64,000 nucleotides of DNA from Bradyrhizobium sp. 138 (lineage in GTDB: Bacteria > Pseudomonadota > Alphaproteobacteria > Rhizobiales > Xanthobacteraceae), in contig NZ_JADPKT010000071.1 of NCBI RefSeq assembly GCF_023074075.1, positions 1 to 64,000 on the forward strand, read 5' to 3'. The translations under genes and the position numbers were made by a program. The notes beneath the pieces were generated by a model. That model was not told the DNA's origin. It did no database searches and was given only the letters and a program-made list of their open reading frames with translations. Shown one piece after another: positions 8,285 to 19,252 of this stretch (the first letter of the stretch is position 1; each line of letters starts with the position of its first letter).

Positions 8285-9421
8285 ATGAACAGGCATAGCA
8301 ACAATTTCGACATCGCCGTCGAGCAGTCGTTCGACTTTTTGTCTGAAGAATATGCCGAGCTGTTTGGTCGATCGGCCGCCACCGCTTTCCAGCATCCGAT
8401 CTGGCTGCATTGCCTCTATACCAGGCTCGCGCCGGCAGCGCGCGCAGCAGCTTTGGTCGTCGTGGTCCGCCACCGCGCGACGGGGGCGCTGGCGATGGTG
8501 CTGCCCCTGCTCCGGATCCGGCGCGGCCCCGTCCGAACCGTCGAGTTCGCCGACCTGCGCGTCTCCGACTATCTGGCGCCGGTCTGCAGCCCCGAATTGT
8601 TTTCGCAGCTGCTCGAGGACGCGGCGGCATGCGCGGAGATCCGGCGCCTCGTTCGTCCCTTCGACCTGCTCCGAATGACCAAGCTGCCCGACGGGCGGCT
8701 TCCGATCGAGAACCTCCTGGCTGCATCGCGCCGCGTCGCGATGGACACCAATGCCTACGCGACGGTTCTGGTCGCGCCGTTCGAGCAATGGCGGGCCAGT
8801 GCGATCGATCGCTCCTATCAGAAGGAGCTTGCTAAGAAATATCGCCAGCTCCAGAAGAAAGGCGCGCTGAGCTTCTCATGCTGCAACGACAGCGTCTCCG
8901 TGCTTGAGGCGCTGGAGGTGATGAAGAAGTTTCGCGGTCCGCGCTTTCAGGCGCAGGGCGACGGAGATCTGCTGCAGCGTCCGGAATATTTCGATTTCTA
9001 TTCCGACGTGGCCCTTCGTGGTCTCGGCGCTTTTGTGCGCCTCTACACAATGACGATGGACGGCGAGGTGATCGCCGCCGTGCTCGGACTGTGCCATCGG
9101 GACAGCTTCCTCATCATCATGAGTGCCTTCGACATTGCCGGGTACAAGAGCCAGTCCTTGGGCGCGCTGATGTTCGAGCAGGTGGCGCGGGAGTGTATCG
9201 CGTGCGGGGATCAGATGCTCGATTTCACCATTGGTGACGAACCCTACAAGAAATTGTTCGGCGCACAGCCTTCGCCGATGTGGGCGGTCACCAAAGCCGG
9301 CAGCACCGCAGGCACTGTTGCCCTGTTCGCGCTGAAGCAGGCTCCCTGGCTCAAACTGGCGGCCAAGCGACTGTCGGATTTGAGGCTGCTGCCCGCCCGC
9401 ACCCCGACGCCCACGCGCTGA
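8285..9421 (+). CDS. GNAT/FemAB-like acyltransferase (CelD/BioF2-like)
   Basis: 378 residues without a signal peptide or membrane segments. The C-terminal half has the FemAB/CelD-like GNAT layout: a helix with EVMKKFRGPRFQ, strands with VRLYTMTMDGEVIAAVLGL, a tyrosine-containing GYKSQSLGALMFEQV turn, and a final LDFTIGDEPYKKLFG block typical of the family. Such proteins in rhizobia often acylate exopolysaccharide or lipid precursors in the cytoplasm. The start is the ATG at 8285; a TTG two codons earlier is possible. It is divergent from the Bug gene and convergent with the flavoprotein gene. The substrate is unknown; a surface-polysaccharide role is inferred from the genes at 11.1-15.4 kb. 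Confidence 0.75.
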   Translation: MNRHSNNFDIAVEQSFDFLSEEYAELFGRSAATAFQHPIWLHCLYTRLAPAARAAALVVVVRHRATGALAMVLPLLRIRRGPVRTVEFADLRVSDYLAPVCSPELFSQLLEDAAACAEIRRLVRPFDLLRMTKLPDGRLPIENLLAASRRVAMDTNAYATVLVAPFEQWRASAIDRSYQKELAKKYRQLQKKGALSFSCCNDSVSVLEALEVMKKFRGPRFQAQGDGDLLQRPEYFDFYSDVALRGLGAFVRLYTMTMDGEVIAAVLGLCHRDSFLIIMSAFDIAGYKSQSLGALMFEQVARECIACGDQMLDFTIGDEPYKKLFGAQPSPMWAVTKAGSTAGTVALFALKQAPWLKLAAKRLSDLRLLPARTPTPTR

Positions 9422-9448
9422 CGGACGGCAAGCGAAGCGACGCAGCGC

Positions 9449-10654
9449 TCAGGCGCGTAGCGCGCCGCGAACACGTCCAAGCCAGCCCGGATGCATTTGA
9501 TCGACGCGGTGCGCCAGGCTGCGCCGCAGGAAGTGCAGCCGCCGCCGGACATCCCAGCCGATATCGCTACGAGACGTCAGGGCCTGACGGAAGCGCGCCA
9601 TCTTCAGGGACTGCTGGTCCGCCGCGATCTTGTCGCGATCGGAATAGAATTGCGAAATCTTCTCCTGGCCCATGCCGGCGGATTTGAGCCAACGCGGCGC
9701 ATATTCGGTGCAAAGACGATCGACGTCCACCAGCAGGCGCGCGACGCCCGTGCCGGCGGCGGGACAATTGGTCTGGAACGCATCGCCGATGAGCACGATT
9801 CCGGGCTGGAGATGTCCCTCGACGACGGTCAAATCCATCACCCAGTTCTGGACCCGGTCGGTGACGCGGAAATCGCCGAGATAGGGCTGCAATCCCGGCA
9901 GCAGACGCAAGAGTGTCGCTTCCGGCTCGCGACGCAGCTCACGCATGATCGGATCGGTCGGATCGCGGAACATGAAGAGATTGGCCCGCATGCCTGCGCG
10001 GACGGGAAACAGGCTGAGATAGTCGATGCCGTCAGCCGTGCGCTCGCCATAGCAGGTCAGCGCCTCGAAATCGAACGGGCGAGCGTCCTGGCGCGCAATC
10101 GTGAAGCCGAACGAAACCGAATGCCGCTCGGCCAGCACGCGCCGCTTGATGCCGAGCTTGTAGGCGGGTGCTCCCGCCATGCCCGTGGCCAGAACGACGA
10201 GGCGCGCGGTTACACGCCGTCCGGAGGCGAGCTCGAGATGCTGGACGTCATCGCTGCAGCTGATCGCAGTGACCTCGTCGACGATCAGGCTGGATGGATC
10301 GGGCAGCTGGCTGCGTGCCATGGCCACGAGATCGGCATAGGGAAATCCATAAGCCTGGCCGACGCTGACATCGACCACCTTGCCTTCCCGGATATTGAGC
10401 ACCTGATCATATCGGCAAGCGACAGTCCCGAGCGCATCGAGGAAGCCCAGCTTGCGGAGCATCGCCAATTGATGGCCGCCGATCTTTTCGACCCGGAACT
10501 CGTCCGGGTAGACCGCCCGCTTGTCGATCAGAGCGATGCGATGCCCTGCCCGCGCCAGCACCGCCGCCGCGAGCGAGCCGGCAAGCCCGCCGCCGACGAT
10601 CGCGATGTCCGCGACGGTTCTCGAAGTGTCAGCTGTGGCGATCGGCTCGGTCAT
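9449..10654 (-). CDS. FAD-dependent monooxygenase/oxidoreductase
   Basis: 401 residues with an N-terminal dinucleotide-binding fold (IAIVGGGLAGSLAAAVLARAG, then an acidic-to-Lys turn LIDKR) and the second FAD motif GIVLIGDAFQTNCPAAGTG near residue 300. This is the pattern of group A flavin monooxygenases and related halogenase-like or geranylgeranyl-reductase-like enzymes. The start is the ATG at 10654 preceded by GGGAG; the frame continues upstream but without family similarity. The substrate is not recognisable. It faces the acyltransferase gene tail to tail with only 27 bp between, and no hydroxylation partner is visible. Confidence 0.75.
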   Translation of the reverse strand: MTEPIATADTSRTVADIAIVGGGLAGSLAAAVLARAGHRIALIDKRAVYPDEFRVEKIGGHQLAMLRKLGFLDALGTVACRYDQVLNIREGKVVDVSVGQAYGFPYADLVAMARSQLPDPSSLIVDEVTAISCSDDVQHLELASGRRVTARLVVLATGMAGAPAYKLGIKRRVLAERHSVSFGFTIARQDARPFDFEALTCYGERTADGIDYLSLFPVRAGMRANLFMFRDPTDPIMRELRREPEATLLRLLPGLQPYLGDFRVTDRVQNWVMDLTVVEGHLQPGIVLIGDAFQTNCPAAGTGVARLLVDVDRLCTEYAPRWLKSAGMGQEKISQFYSDRDKIAADQQSLKMARFRQALTSRSDIGWDVRRRLHFLRRSLAHRVDQMHPGWLGRVRGALRA

Positions 10655-11117
10655 GATCTGGGCTCCCACGGTCAACCAAAGTCGCACGTGCAATTCTCCG
10701 GCCTGATGTCGCATCGCAGGACCAAACGCGATCATTTCTCGATATCGAGGTTAACAGGATAGAGAGCCGGTCGTCCGACCATGGCCGGCACGCCTCTTGC
10801 TCGGGATTCTCCGGAAATTCCGGTTTCTGGCAGCTCCGGGGCCGATCTCGGCGCGCCAACCCCGTTCAAACGGCTGATCTCGCCTTTTCGCGGCCGTCGA
10901 TGCGGCGCACGCCGTCAATCGGTCCGAGCCAGGCCCTGTTCTATTTGAGACTATGAGGGACGACGATGTTCCACAGTGAAGCAACCGGCAGAACCGCGAT
11001 GTCGTCGCCCGCAAGATCCTGCTTGCCACCCATTAACACTCGCAGTTTTTCAGCATGCTAGGTTGTCGCCGATATCGGAACATGTCTCTTCAGGAAAGAG
11101 CAGCTCCTTAGACTTCC
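10655..11117. other. Intergenic region without a convincing gene
   Basis: 463 bp between divergent genes. Short open frames on the minus strand have no ribosome site or family features. A perfect 13-bp palindrome CCGGAAATTCCGG lies at 10811-10823 and might be an operator; I cannot assign a regulator. Confidence 0.5.
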
Positions 11118-12464
11118 ATGATCGGATCCATCCTCCAGTTGTTGCGGCGTGACGTCACACGCGGTGTCGTCGGGACCATCCTCCTCAAGGTTGGTAGCGG
11201 CGCGCTTGCGTTTGCGGTGTTCTCGCTGGCGGCACGAACGATGTCGCCCGACGGCTTCGGCATCTTTGCGACCTGGCTTTCGGTTGCCCAGATCGCCGCC
11301 GTCGTGGGACTGGTCGGTCAGGAATCGTTGCTGGTGCGCTTCCTGAACGAGTATCAGGTCGGCGACAGGCCGGACCTCATCAAAGGTATCCTCCTCTCGA
11401 GCTTCAAGATTGCCTCGGCCGCCATGCTGGTCGTGATCGTCGGCATCGGCATCGTGGCGAACATGAGGGGCGACTGGTGGCTGCTGATCCTTGCGGTGTC
11501 GGCCTACACGGCCGTGAATGCCGGCGTGATGCTCGGCAGTCAGGTCGCACGCTCCCTCGTCAGCATTCTCATGGGCGAAGGCAATCGCGAGTTCTTCTGG
11601 CGGGTCATCGTCGTCGTCTTTCTGCTCGCCATGCTGCTCGCGCACCGGCAACTCGATCCCGCCGAGTTGTTCGCGGTGATGACGATTGCCATGTCGGTCA
11701 GCCTGGCTGCGCAGATCATTTCGGTCGCCCGCGTGCTGCCGGATCTGCGCGGCACGGCGGCGCGCTCCGAAACCTCGCGCTGGCGGTCGAGCGCCCTCCA
11801 CTTCTGGCTTGCATCCATCCTCGAGGTCGCAAACCAGTATTTTGACGTCATCCTGGTCTATTGGATGCTGGATCCGGTGACGGCCGGAATCTACTTTGCG
11901 GCCTCGCGGCTCGCCAACATCTTCGCCATGGTGTCCGCGGCGTTGTACACGTTCGGCGCGCGCCGGCTTCCCTCGCTGTATTTCAGCAAGAATCATCGGG
12001 AGTTCGAACGAACCTTGCGGTTGATGGCGGAAGTGACCGCGCTTTGCGTGGCCGCCGGGCTCGCCACGATCTGGATCGGCGGCCCCTATCTCCTCAACCT
12101 GTTCGGGCCCCATTTCACCGAGCAGCATTCGGTCTTGATCGTGCTTGCGATCGGAACGGCCATCCAGGCCGCAGGCGGCCCGTCTGCTGCGATCCTGCAG
12201 CTGACCGGCCATGAACGAATCTATGTTCCCGTCGTTGCCGCCAACGTCGCGCTGCGGCTTGTGGGATTTCTCGTTCTCATTCCTTGGCTCGGCGTGCTTG
12301 GCGCTGCGATTTCGGCGACGGTGTCGCTGGCGCTCGCGACCATTGCCCTGAACGTCCTCTGTCGCCGGCGATCAGGGGTCGATCCCTCAATTCTCGTGCT
12401 TTTGCGCTTCACCGCCATGAAACGCGGCAGCTATGCAGTTCGCGGCGCCGATTCCAGTGACTAG
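11118..12464 (+). CDS. Polysaccharide flippase (Wzx/MATE-like, oligosaccharide flippase family)
   Basis: 448 residues, nearly all hydrophobic, with about 12-14 predicted membrane segments. The opening KVGSGALAFAVFSLAARTMS with SPDGFGIFATWLSVAQIA is typical of polysaccharide-biosynthesis flippases that move lipid-linked repeat units across the inner membrane. The C-terminal half repeats the pattern (GPHFTEQHSVLIVLAIG, then WLGVLGAAISATVSLALATIAL). It is followed in the same direction by a glycosyltransferase and a GINT1-like protein, which supports an envelope polysaccharide role. No polymerase (Wzy) or chain-length regulator is present in the window. Confidence 0.85.
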   Translation: MIGSILQLLRRDVTRGVVGTILLKVGSGALAFAVFSLAARTMSPDGFGIFATWLSVAQIAAVVGLVGQESLLVRFLNEYQVGDRPDLIKGILLSSFKIASAAMLVVIVGIGIVANMRGDWWLLILAVSAYTAVNAGVMLGSQVARSLVSILMGEGNREFFWRVIVVVFLLAMLLAHRQLDPAELFAVMTIAMSVSLAAQIISVARVLPDLRGTAARSETSRWRSSALHFWLASILEVANQYFDVILVYWMLDPVTAGIYFAASRLANIFAMVSAALYTFGARRLPSLYFSKNHREFERTLRLMAEVTALCVAAGLATIWIGGPYLLNLFGPHFTEQHSVLIVLAIGTAIQAAGGPSAAILQLTGHERIYVPVVAANVALRLVGFLVLIPWLGVLGAAISATVSLALATIALNVLCRRRSGVDPSILVLLRFTAMKRGSYAVRGADSSD

Positions 12465-12676
12465 GCAGCGTTCACGCGTCGGCGGTGCGCAAGATCGATT
12501 GGTTAACGTACTTCCTACGCACCATGCGGGAACCAGCGAAATGACGGTGCGAATGACGTCGATTGCCGAGCCTCGCATTAACTCCGTTTGTTGCTAGCCG
12601 ATGTCCGCGCGATGGGCGCATGATAGGTACGAAGCCAAGAAGGTGAAGATTTCGTTTCTCTAGCGGGTCGGGATCC

Positions 12677-13852
12677 GTGCTGCACTATCAGCCGAACAAG
12701 GAATTGGGTGAGACCGCCGCGACAGCCCTCGCGCAGCCGGACGGCAGCGGAGCTAAGCTGCACGTGCTTCTTGCGCAAACCCAGGCCGAGAACGCCGGTG
12801 CGCAGGAGATCTCCAGGCTGCTTGGCGCCGGGCTGATCGCTCGCGGCTACCGCGTCACCAATCTGTTCTTCTTCCGCAAATCGGATTCTTTCGACGAACC
12901 GCCCGATACGCTCTACTGCGCGTCGAGCCGGCCCGGCAATCCGGTGGCGCTGTCGCGGATGTTGTGGACGCTCGGTCGTCATATCAGAACGATCAGACCC
13001 GACGCCGTCCTGACCTTCCAGCATTTCGGCAACGTCATCGGCGCCGGCATGACGCGCCTCGTCAGCGGCGCACCTGTCATCGCCAATCAGGTTTCATCCG
13101 CGTTGGCGATGAGCTGGCCGGTGCGCACCGCCGACATCGTCATGGGCAGCGTCGGCTTCTTCGACCGCATCACGCTCAACTCGCAGGACATGGAGCGCGA
13201 ATATTCGCGCTACCCCGCAGCCTACCGGTCGCGCATGGTGCATGTGCCGCACGGCTTCGACGACAAGGCTCTCACCCTGTCGAAGGAGGCTGCGCGACGG
13301 AAATTCAACCTGCCGCCGGATCGCGTATTGCTCGGCTGCGCGGCACGGCTGCATCCGCACAAGCGGCTCGACGTGGCGATACGTCTGTTGCCGGATCAAC
13401 CGTCCTGGCATCTTGCGCTCGCCGGCCAGGGCGCCGACGAAGCCCGGTTAAGGCTGCTGGCGAATGAATTGAAGGTATCGGACAGGCTGCATTTGCTCGG
13501 GGAGATCCCCCCCAGCCGAATGGCGGATTTTCTTGCCTGTCTGGACGTGTTTGTATTCCCGACGCAGGCGGAAACCTTCGGTCTGGCCGCGGTCGAAGCT
13601 GCGAACGCCGGGGTTCCCTCAGTCGTGACCGATCTTCCCGTCTTGCGCGAAGTGTTGTCTTACGAAGGAAAGCCGACTGCACTCTTCGTCGACGCCTCCG
13701 ATCATACCAAGCTCGCGGCAACCGTCTCCAGGCTGCTGACGGACCAGCATCTGAGCGATGAACTGCGACAAAACGCCAAGGGCCTGAAGTTGCGCTATTC
13801 GGTAGATGCCATGGTGGAGGAATACGTTCGAATTCTCAGCCAGGTCACTTGA
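12677..13852 (+). CDS. Family 4 (GT-B) glycosyltransferase
   Basis: 391 residues beginning at a GTG. The N-terminal Rossmann half shows AQTQAENAGAQEISRLLGAG, a GT4 acceptor-side loop (EN-GAQ-EI). The C-terminal half shows the GT4 nucleotide-sugar site: GCAARLHPHKRLDVAI, the spaced VFPTQAETFGLAAVEAANAG (the EX7E motif) and VTDLPVLREVL. The enzyme should transfer a sugar from a UDP- or GDP-sugar with retention at the cytoplasmic face. It sits 212 bp after the flippase and 29 bp before the GINT1-like gene, consistent with one surface-polysaccharide unit. Donor and acceptor are unknown. Confidence 0.88.
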   Translation: MLHYQPNKELGETAATALAQPDGSGAKLHVLLAQTQAENAGAQEISRLLGAGLIARGYRVTNLFFFRKSDSFDEPPDTLYCASSRPGNPVALSRMLWTLGRHIRTIRPDAVLTFQHFGNVIGAGMTRLVSGAPVIANQVSSALAMSWPVRTADIVMGSVGFFDRITLNSQDMEREYSRYPAAYRSRMVHVPHGFDDKALTLSKEAARRKFNLPPDRVLLGCAARLHPHKRLDVAIRLLPDQPSWHLALAGQGADEARLRLLANELKVSDRLHLLGEIPPSRMADFLACLDVFVFPTQAETFGLAAVEAANAGVPSVVTDLPVLREVLSYEGKPTALFVDASDHTKLAATVSRLLTDQHLSDELRQNAKGLKLRYSVDAMVEEYVRILSQVT

Positions 13853-13881
13853 CCTGAGAGGTTGGAATAGATGGGCTCGAC

Positions 13882-15417
13882 ATGATCATCGAGTTTCGCT
13901 GTGAACGTGAGTACGCGCGGCGCTGGATGGACCGCGACACGCTGTCGATCGACGGCCGCAACGTTCCGGTTCAAATTGCATGGGTGGCAACGGCCGAGCC
14001 ACGGCCCGCAGGTCTCGACGCCCTGTTCGAGCTCGAACGCATGGTGTTGCACAAGGGCAAGCCCAGCGGCGCCAACAGGCTGAACGTCGCTCCGGAACGG
14101 ACGCAGGTTCGCAACCAGACGGCTGACGTGATCGTCGATTTCACCGGCGGTGCGCGCGATCCGAACAGCTCCGCACCGCGCTATCTCCGTCCGCTGTTCA
14201 ACGGCGTTGCAGGCGAAAACGCCGCACTCGCCGCCATTCTCGCCGGCGACCTGCCGGTGATCGACATCATCGACGACGTCGACGGTTCGGTCCTCGATCG
14301 CGGCCATCCATCCGGCGAAATTGCCGCGGGCCTCAGCGGCGCACTCGAAACCGTCATGGCGCGAACCCTGACCATGGTGGCGGCGATCCTGTCGGGACGG
14401 CCGCGCATTGTGCCGCAGCTGGCACGCCGCGCTGGAAATGGCTCGCACCGCGGACCCCTGGGCTACGTCACGCGCGGCCTTGCCGTCTCGATCGCCAAGG
14501 AGATCTATCGCCTCTGCTGCTATGCCCCGCATTGGCATATCGGATGGCGCTTCAATGACGGCGCGGGCGTCTGGCAGACCGGAGATCTATCGGGTCCGAG
14601 CTGGAATGTTCTGGGTGATCCTGGAAATCACTTCTACGCCGATCCTGTCCCCATCAATTGGCAGGGACGAACTTTCGTCTTCTTCGAGGATCTCGATCAC
14701 CGTGTCGGAAAAGGCATCATCTCGGCGATCGAGTTCGGTGACAGTGGACCGGTCGGCGAGGTCGTGCCGGTGCTGGAGGAGCCCTGGCACCTCTCCTATC
14801 CGTTTCTGATCGAGGACGGTGGCGAGTTGTGGATGATCCCGGAGAGTTCGACCAACGGGGATGTCGCCCTCTACAAATGCGTCCGCTTCCCGGACAGATG
14901 GGAGCGACACGCGACGCTCCTTTCAGGCCTCGAGCTCGCCGACGTCACGATCACGCGGCACAATGGCCTGCATTATCTATTCGGCGCCTGGCGCGACGGA
15001 ACGGGCGGCTATTCGGATTCGCTGGCGATCTATTATGCGGATCACCTCTTGGGCCCCTGGTTGCCCCATGCCAGCAATCCGGTCCTGATCGACCGCGCAA
15101 GCACGCGGCCAGCTGGAAATTTCGTCACGCTCAATGACAAATTGTGGCGCCCGATCCAGAACTGCACCGACGGATACGGCGCGGCGCTCGCGCTGGCGGA
15201 AGTGGTCGAACTGTCGCCGACCGCCTTCAAGCAGATCGTGCGGCATTCTCTGAGGCCCGGACCGCTATGGCCCGGCAGGAAGCTCCACACCCTGAATCGC
15301 TGCGGCCGGCTCGAGTTGATCGACGGATCGCGTGTCCAACCCAAGACCCGCGCCTTCGCGAGCGGACTTCCATCGGCCGTGTTCCCCGCGCGAACCAGTT
15401 CCTCCGCCGCCCGCTAA
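13882..15417 (+). CDS. Formyltransferase-like N-terminus fused to GINT1-like beta-propeller transferase domain
   Basis: 511 residues. Residues 1 to about 190 look like the linker-rich half of formyl transferase-like proteins annotated in Bradyrhizobium. Residues about 210-490 form a repetitive beta-propeller with conserved HFYADPVPI, FFEDLDHRVGKGII, EEPWHLSYPFL, WMIPESS, HNGLHYLFGAWRDG and YYADHLLGPWLPH. These blocks match the family around plant glucosamine inositolphosphorylceramide transferase (GINT1) and bacterial homologues near polysaccharide genes. A role in adding or modifying an amino sugar on a glycolipid or polysaccharide is inferred. The canonical catalytic His-Asp block of formyltransferases is not obvious, so the N-terminal activity may be lost. 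Confidence 0.65.
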   Translation: MIIEFRCEREYARRWMDRDTLSIDGRNVPVQIAWVATAEPRPAGLDALFELERMVLHKGKPSGANRLNVAPERTQVRNQTADVIVDFTGGARDPNSSAPRYLRPLFNGVAGENAALAAILAGDLPVIDIIDDVDGSVLDRGHPSGEIAAGLSGALETVMARTLTMVAAILSGRPRIVPQLARRAGNGSHRGPLGYVTRGLAVSIAKEIYRLCCYAPHWHIGWRFNDGAGVWQTGDLSGPSWNVLGDPGNHFYADPVPINWQGRTFVFFEDLDHRVGKGIISAIEFGDSGPVGEVVPVLEEPWHLSYPFLIEDGGELWMIPESSTNGDVALYKCVRFPDRWERHATLLSGLELADVTITRHNGLHYLFGAWRDGTGGYSDSLAIYYADHLLGPWLPHASNPVLIDRASTRPAGNFVTLNDKLWRPIQNCTDGYGAALALAEVVELSPTAFKQIVRHSLRPGPLWPGRKLHTLNRCGRLELIDGSRVQPKTRAFASGLPSAVFPARTSSSAAR

Positions 15418-15449
15418 TGCGGAGCAGCGCGTGTTGGCGGCCATGCGCT

Positions 15450-15480
15450 ACGGGCGGCGTGAATCAATCATACCGCCCGT
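15450..15480. terminator. Possible bidirectional hairpin between convergent genes
   Basis: ACGGGCGG (15450-15457) pairs with CCGCCCGT (15473-15480) around a 15-base loop, between the stop codons of two convergent genes. There is no clear U tract, so it is a weak candidate. Confidence 0.35.
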
Positions 15481-15517
15481 CATTTCGTAGATGGCCCGCG
15501 TCGACGACGGACGACGC

Positions 15518-16465
15518 TTATTGAGAGCGATCCGAGGTCCAGCCCTTGTACTCGGCGACGTTGTCCCTGGTCACGAGCTTGGACGGCAGCAGCTCGACGG
15601 TCGAGGCAGGCTTCTGGCCATTGAGAATGCCGACGCCGACCTGCACGGCCCGCCGCGCCATGAAGAACGGATCCTGCGAGGCCGAGGCCTGGATCTGCGG
15701 CGATTGCGGATCCTTCAGCGCGGCTTCGATATCGGGCGCGCCGTCGACCGCGGTGATGATGATGCCGCTGCGGTTTTGCTGGCGCGCCGCAAGGTCGGTG
15801 CCGATCGCCTGCGGATCGTTGATGGCGAAGATGGCATCGATCTTGGGGAAGCGGGTCAGATAGCCCTGCGCAACGGTGAGGCCGCCTTCGCGCGAGCCTT
15901 TGCCGTCCTGGTCGTTGGACAACACCTTGATGCCGGCGTTCTTCGAGAACACGTTCTTGCAGCCGACGACACGGTCGATCACGGCGGAGACCTGCGGCCC
16001 GTTCTCGATGATGACGTCGCCTTTGCCGCCCAGCTTGTCGACGATGTACTGGCAGGAGATCTCACCGGCCTGCACGTTGTTCGTGGTTACCGTGGCATCG
16101 GCGCCTTCGGCCGCGGTATCGACCGCGACGACGACGATGCCCGCGGCCTGCGCCTTCTTGATCGCCGGCCCGATCGCCTTGGGATCGCCGGGGTTGAGCA
16201 GGATCAGATCGACGCCGGCAGCGATGAAATTGTCGATCTGGGTGACCTGCTTGCCGAGATCATATTCGAACCCGACCGTCGTGATCTTCACACTGGGATT
16301 GGTCTTCTTGGCCTCGAACTCGGCGCCCTTCGACAGCGCGACAAAGAACGGATTGCCCATCGATCCCAGCGAGACGCCGATCGACTTGAGCTCCTTGGCG
16401 AAGGATGGCGTAGTGCTTAAAGCCAGCGCCATCGCGGCGCCGGCGAGCATGATCGTCTTCAACAT
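15518..16465 (-). CDS. Sugar ABC transporter substrate-binding protein (RbsB-like, CUT2)
   Basis: 315 residues with a classical signal peptide (MLKTIMLAGAAMALALS, cleavage after SFA) and the periplasmic-binding-protein type I fold: IGVSLGSMGNPFFVALSKG, then GVDLILLNPGD, AEGADATVTTNN and a late ITAVDGAPD. The start is the ATG at 16465 with a strong GGGAGGAAG ribosome site. It binds a pentose, polyol or similar sugar in the periplasm and delivers it to the permease encoded immediately upstream. The ligand is not identifiable, although the xylulokinase gene in the same operon points to a pentose or pentitol. Confidence 0.9.
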   Translation of the reverse strand: MLKTIMLAGAAMALALSTTPSFAKELKSIGVSLGSMGNPFFVALSKGAEFEAKKTNPSVKITTVGFEYDLGKQVTQIDNFIAAGVDLILLNPGDPKAIGPAIKKAQAAGIVVVAVDTAAEGADATVTTNNVQAGEISCQYIVDKLGGKGDVIIENGPQVSAVIDRVVGCKNVFSKNAGIKVLSNDQDGKGSREGGLTVAQGYLTRFPKIDAIFAINDPQAIGTDLAARQQNRSGIIITAVDGAPDIEAALKDPQSPQIQASASQDPFFMARRAVQVGVGILNGQKPASTVELLPSKLVTRDNVAEYKGWTSDRSQ

Positions 16466-16562
16466 GGACTTCCTCCCTGGTCTGTCTTCGTCTCCGGCGC
16501 GGCAGACCAGTTGCCGCAACGGAAGTCATGTGCGCCGAAACCTTAAGTTCTGGCGGAGCCTT

Positions 16563-17598
16563 TCATGTTCTGGCGGAGCCTTGCAGCCGGTAGCGATCGA
16601 GCGCGACGGCACCGATGATCACCAGACCCTTGATCACATATTGCCAGATGTCGGAGACGCCGACGAGAATCAGGCCGTTCGACAGCACCGCGATGATCAG
16701 CGCACCGACCAGCGTGCCCCAGATCGAGCCGATGCCGCCGACGAACGAGGTGCCGCCGAGGATCACGGCGGTGATCGCGTCGAGCTCATAGGACTGGCCG
16801 AGCTGCAGGCCGTTGGCCGCATAGAGCCGCGCCGCCTGCATGGCGCCGCCGAGCCCGGCGAAAAGTCCTGAAACGCCGTAGACGAAGATCAGCACGGCCC
16901 AGACCTTGATGCCGGCAAGCCGCGCCGCGCTCTCATTGCCGCCCACCGCATAGATGTGCACGCCGAGCACGGTCCGGCGCAGCACCAGCCACGAGACGAG
17001 GATGACGAGCAAGGCGATCACCGAGAGCCACGGGATCGAGGCGACGCCGGGAATGAGCGTCAGCGAGCCATTGCCAATGAAGGCATAGGGAATGGATGGA
17101 TTGAACACGGTGGTGTCGGCACCGAGCAGCCGCGCCAGGCCGCGCACGGCGGTGAGAGAACCGAGCGTGACGATGAAAGGCGGCAGGCGGAGCAGCGCAA
17201 TCAGCGCGCCGTTGACGATCCCGAAGCCAAGGCCGGTGAGCAGCGAGGCCGGCAACCACAGCATTCCGAGCTCCGGCAGCTTGGAGAGCGTCAACCCGGC
17301 CATCGCCGAGGCCGCCAGGATCGAGCCGACCGAGAGGTCGATGCCGCCGGTGAGGATGACGAAGGTCATGCCCGCGGCGAGCACGGTGTTCACGGCGGCC
17401 TGCTGCAACACGATGCCGAGATTCTGTCCGGTGAAGAAGCGTCCCTCGGACAGGAAATGGAAGCCGACGCAGAGAATCAATAGCACCGGCAGCATGCCGA
17501 GCGCGCTGATCAGCATCCGCACCCGCTGGCGCTTTGTCTCGGCGGCAGCACCGTTGGTCGCCGTGGCCGCGGCAGGCTGGGCCTGCGAAGCACCATTG

Positions 17599-17606
<8 letters not shown>
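16563..17606 (-). CDS. Sugar ABC transporter permease (RbsC-like)
   Basis: 347 residues. A charged cytoplasmic leader is followed by 8-10 membrane segments, with the CUT2 permease signature NTVLAAGMTFVILTGGIDLS and the C-terminal GGTSFVGGIGSIWGTLVGAL. The start is the ATG at 17606, preceded by GGAG and overlapping the end of the ATPase gene by 8 bp, which implies translational coupling. It forms the homodimeric channel for the adjacent RbsB-like binding protein. Confidence 0.92.
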
Positions 17607-19122
<1,516 letters not shown>

Positions 19123-19252
19123 CGTGCCTCCCGGCGCACAATGCGTTTCCCACCCGCGTCTCGATCTCTCCGTCAGCGCGGTTCACGCATTAAACAAAAG
19201 GCCGCAGGCCAGGGCAATACCGAACACACGAGAATGCAACGTCGAGGCGGCG

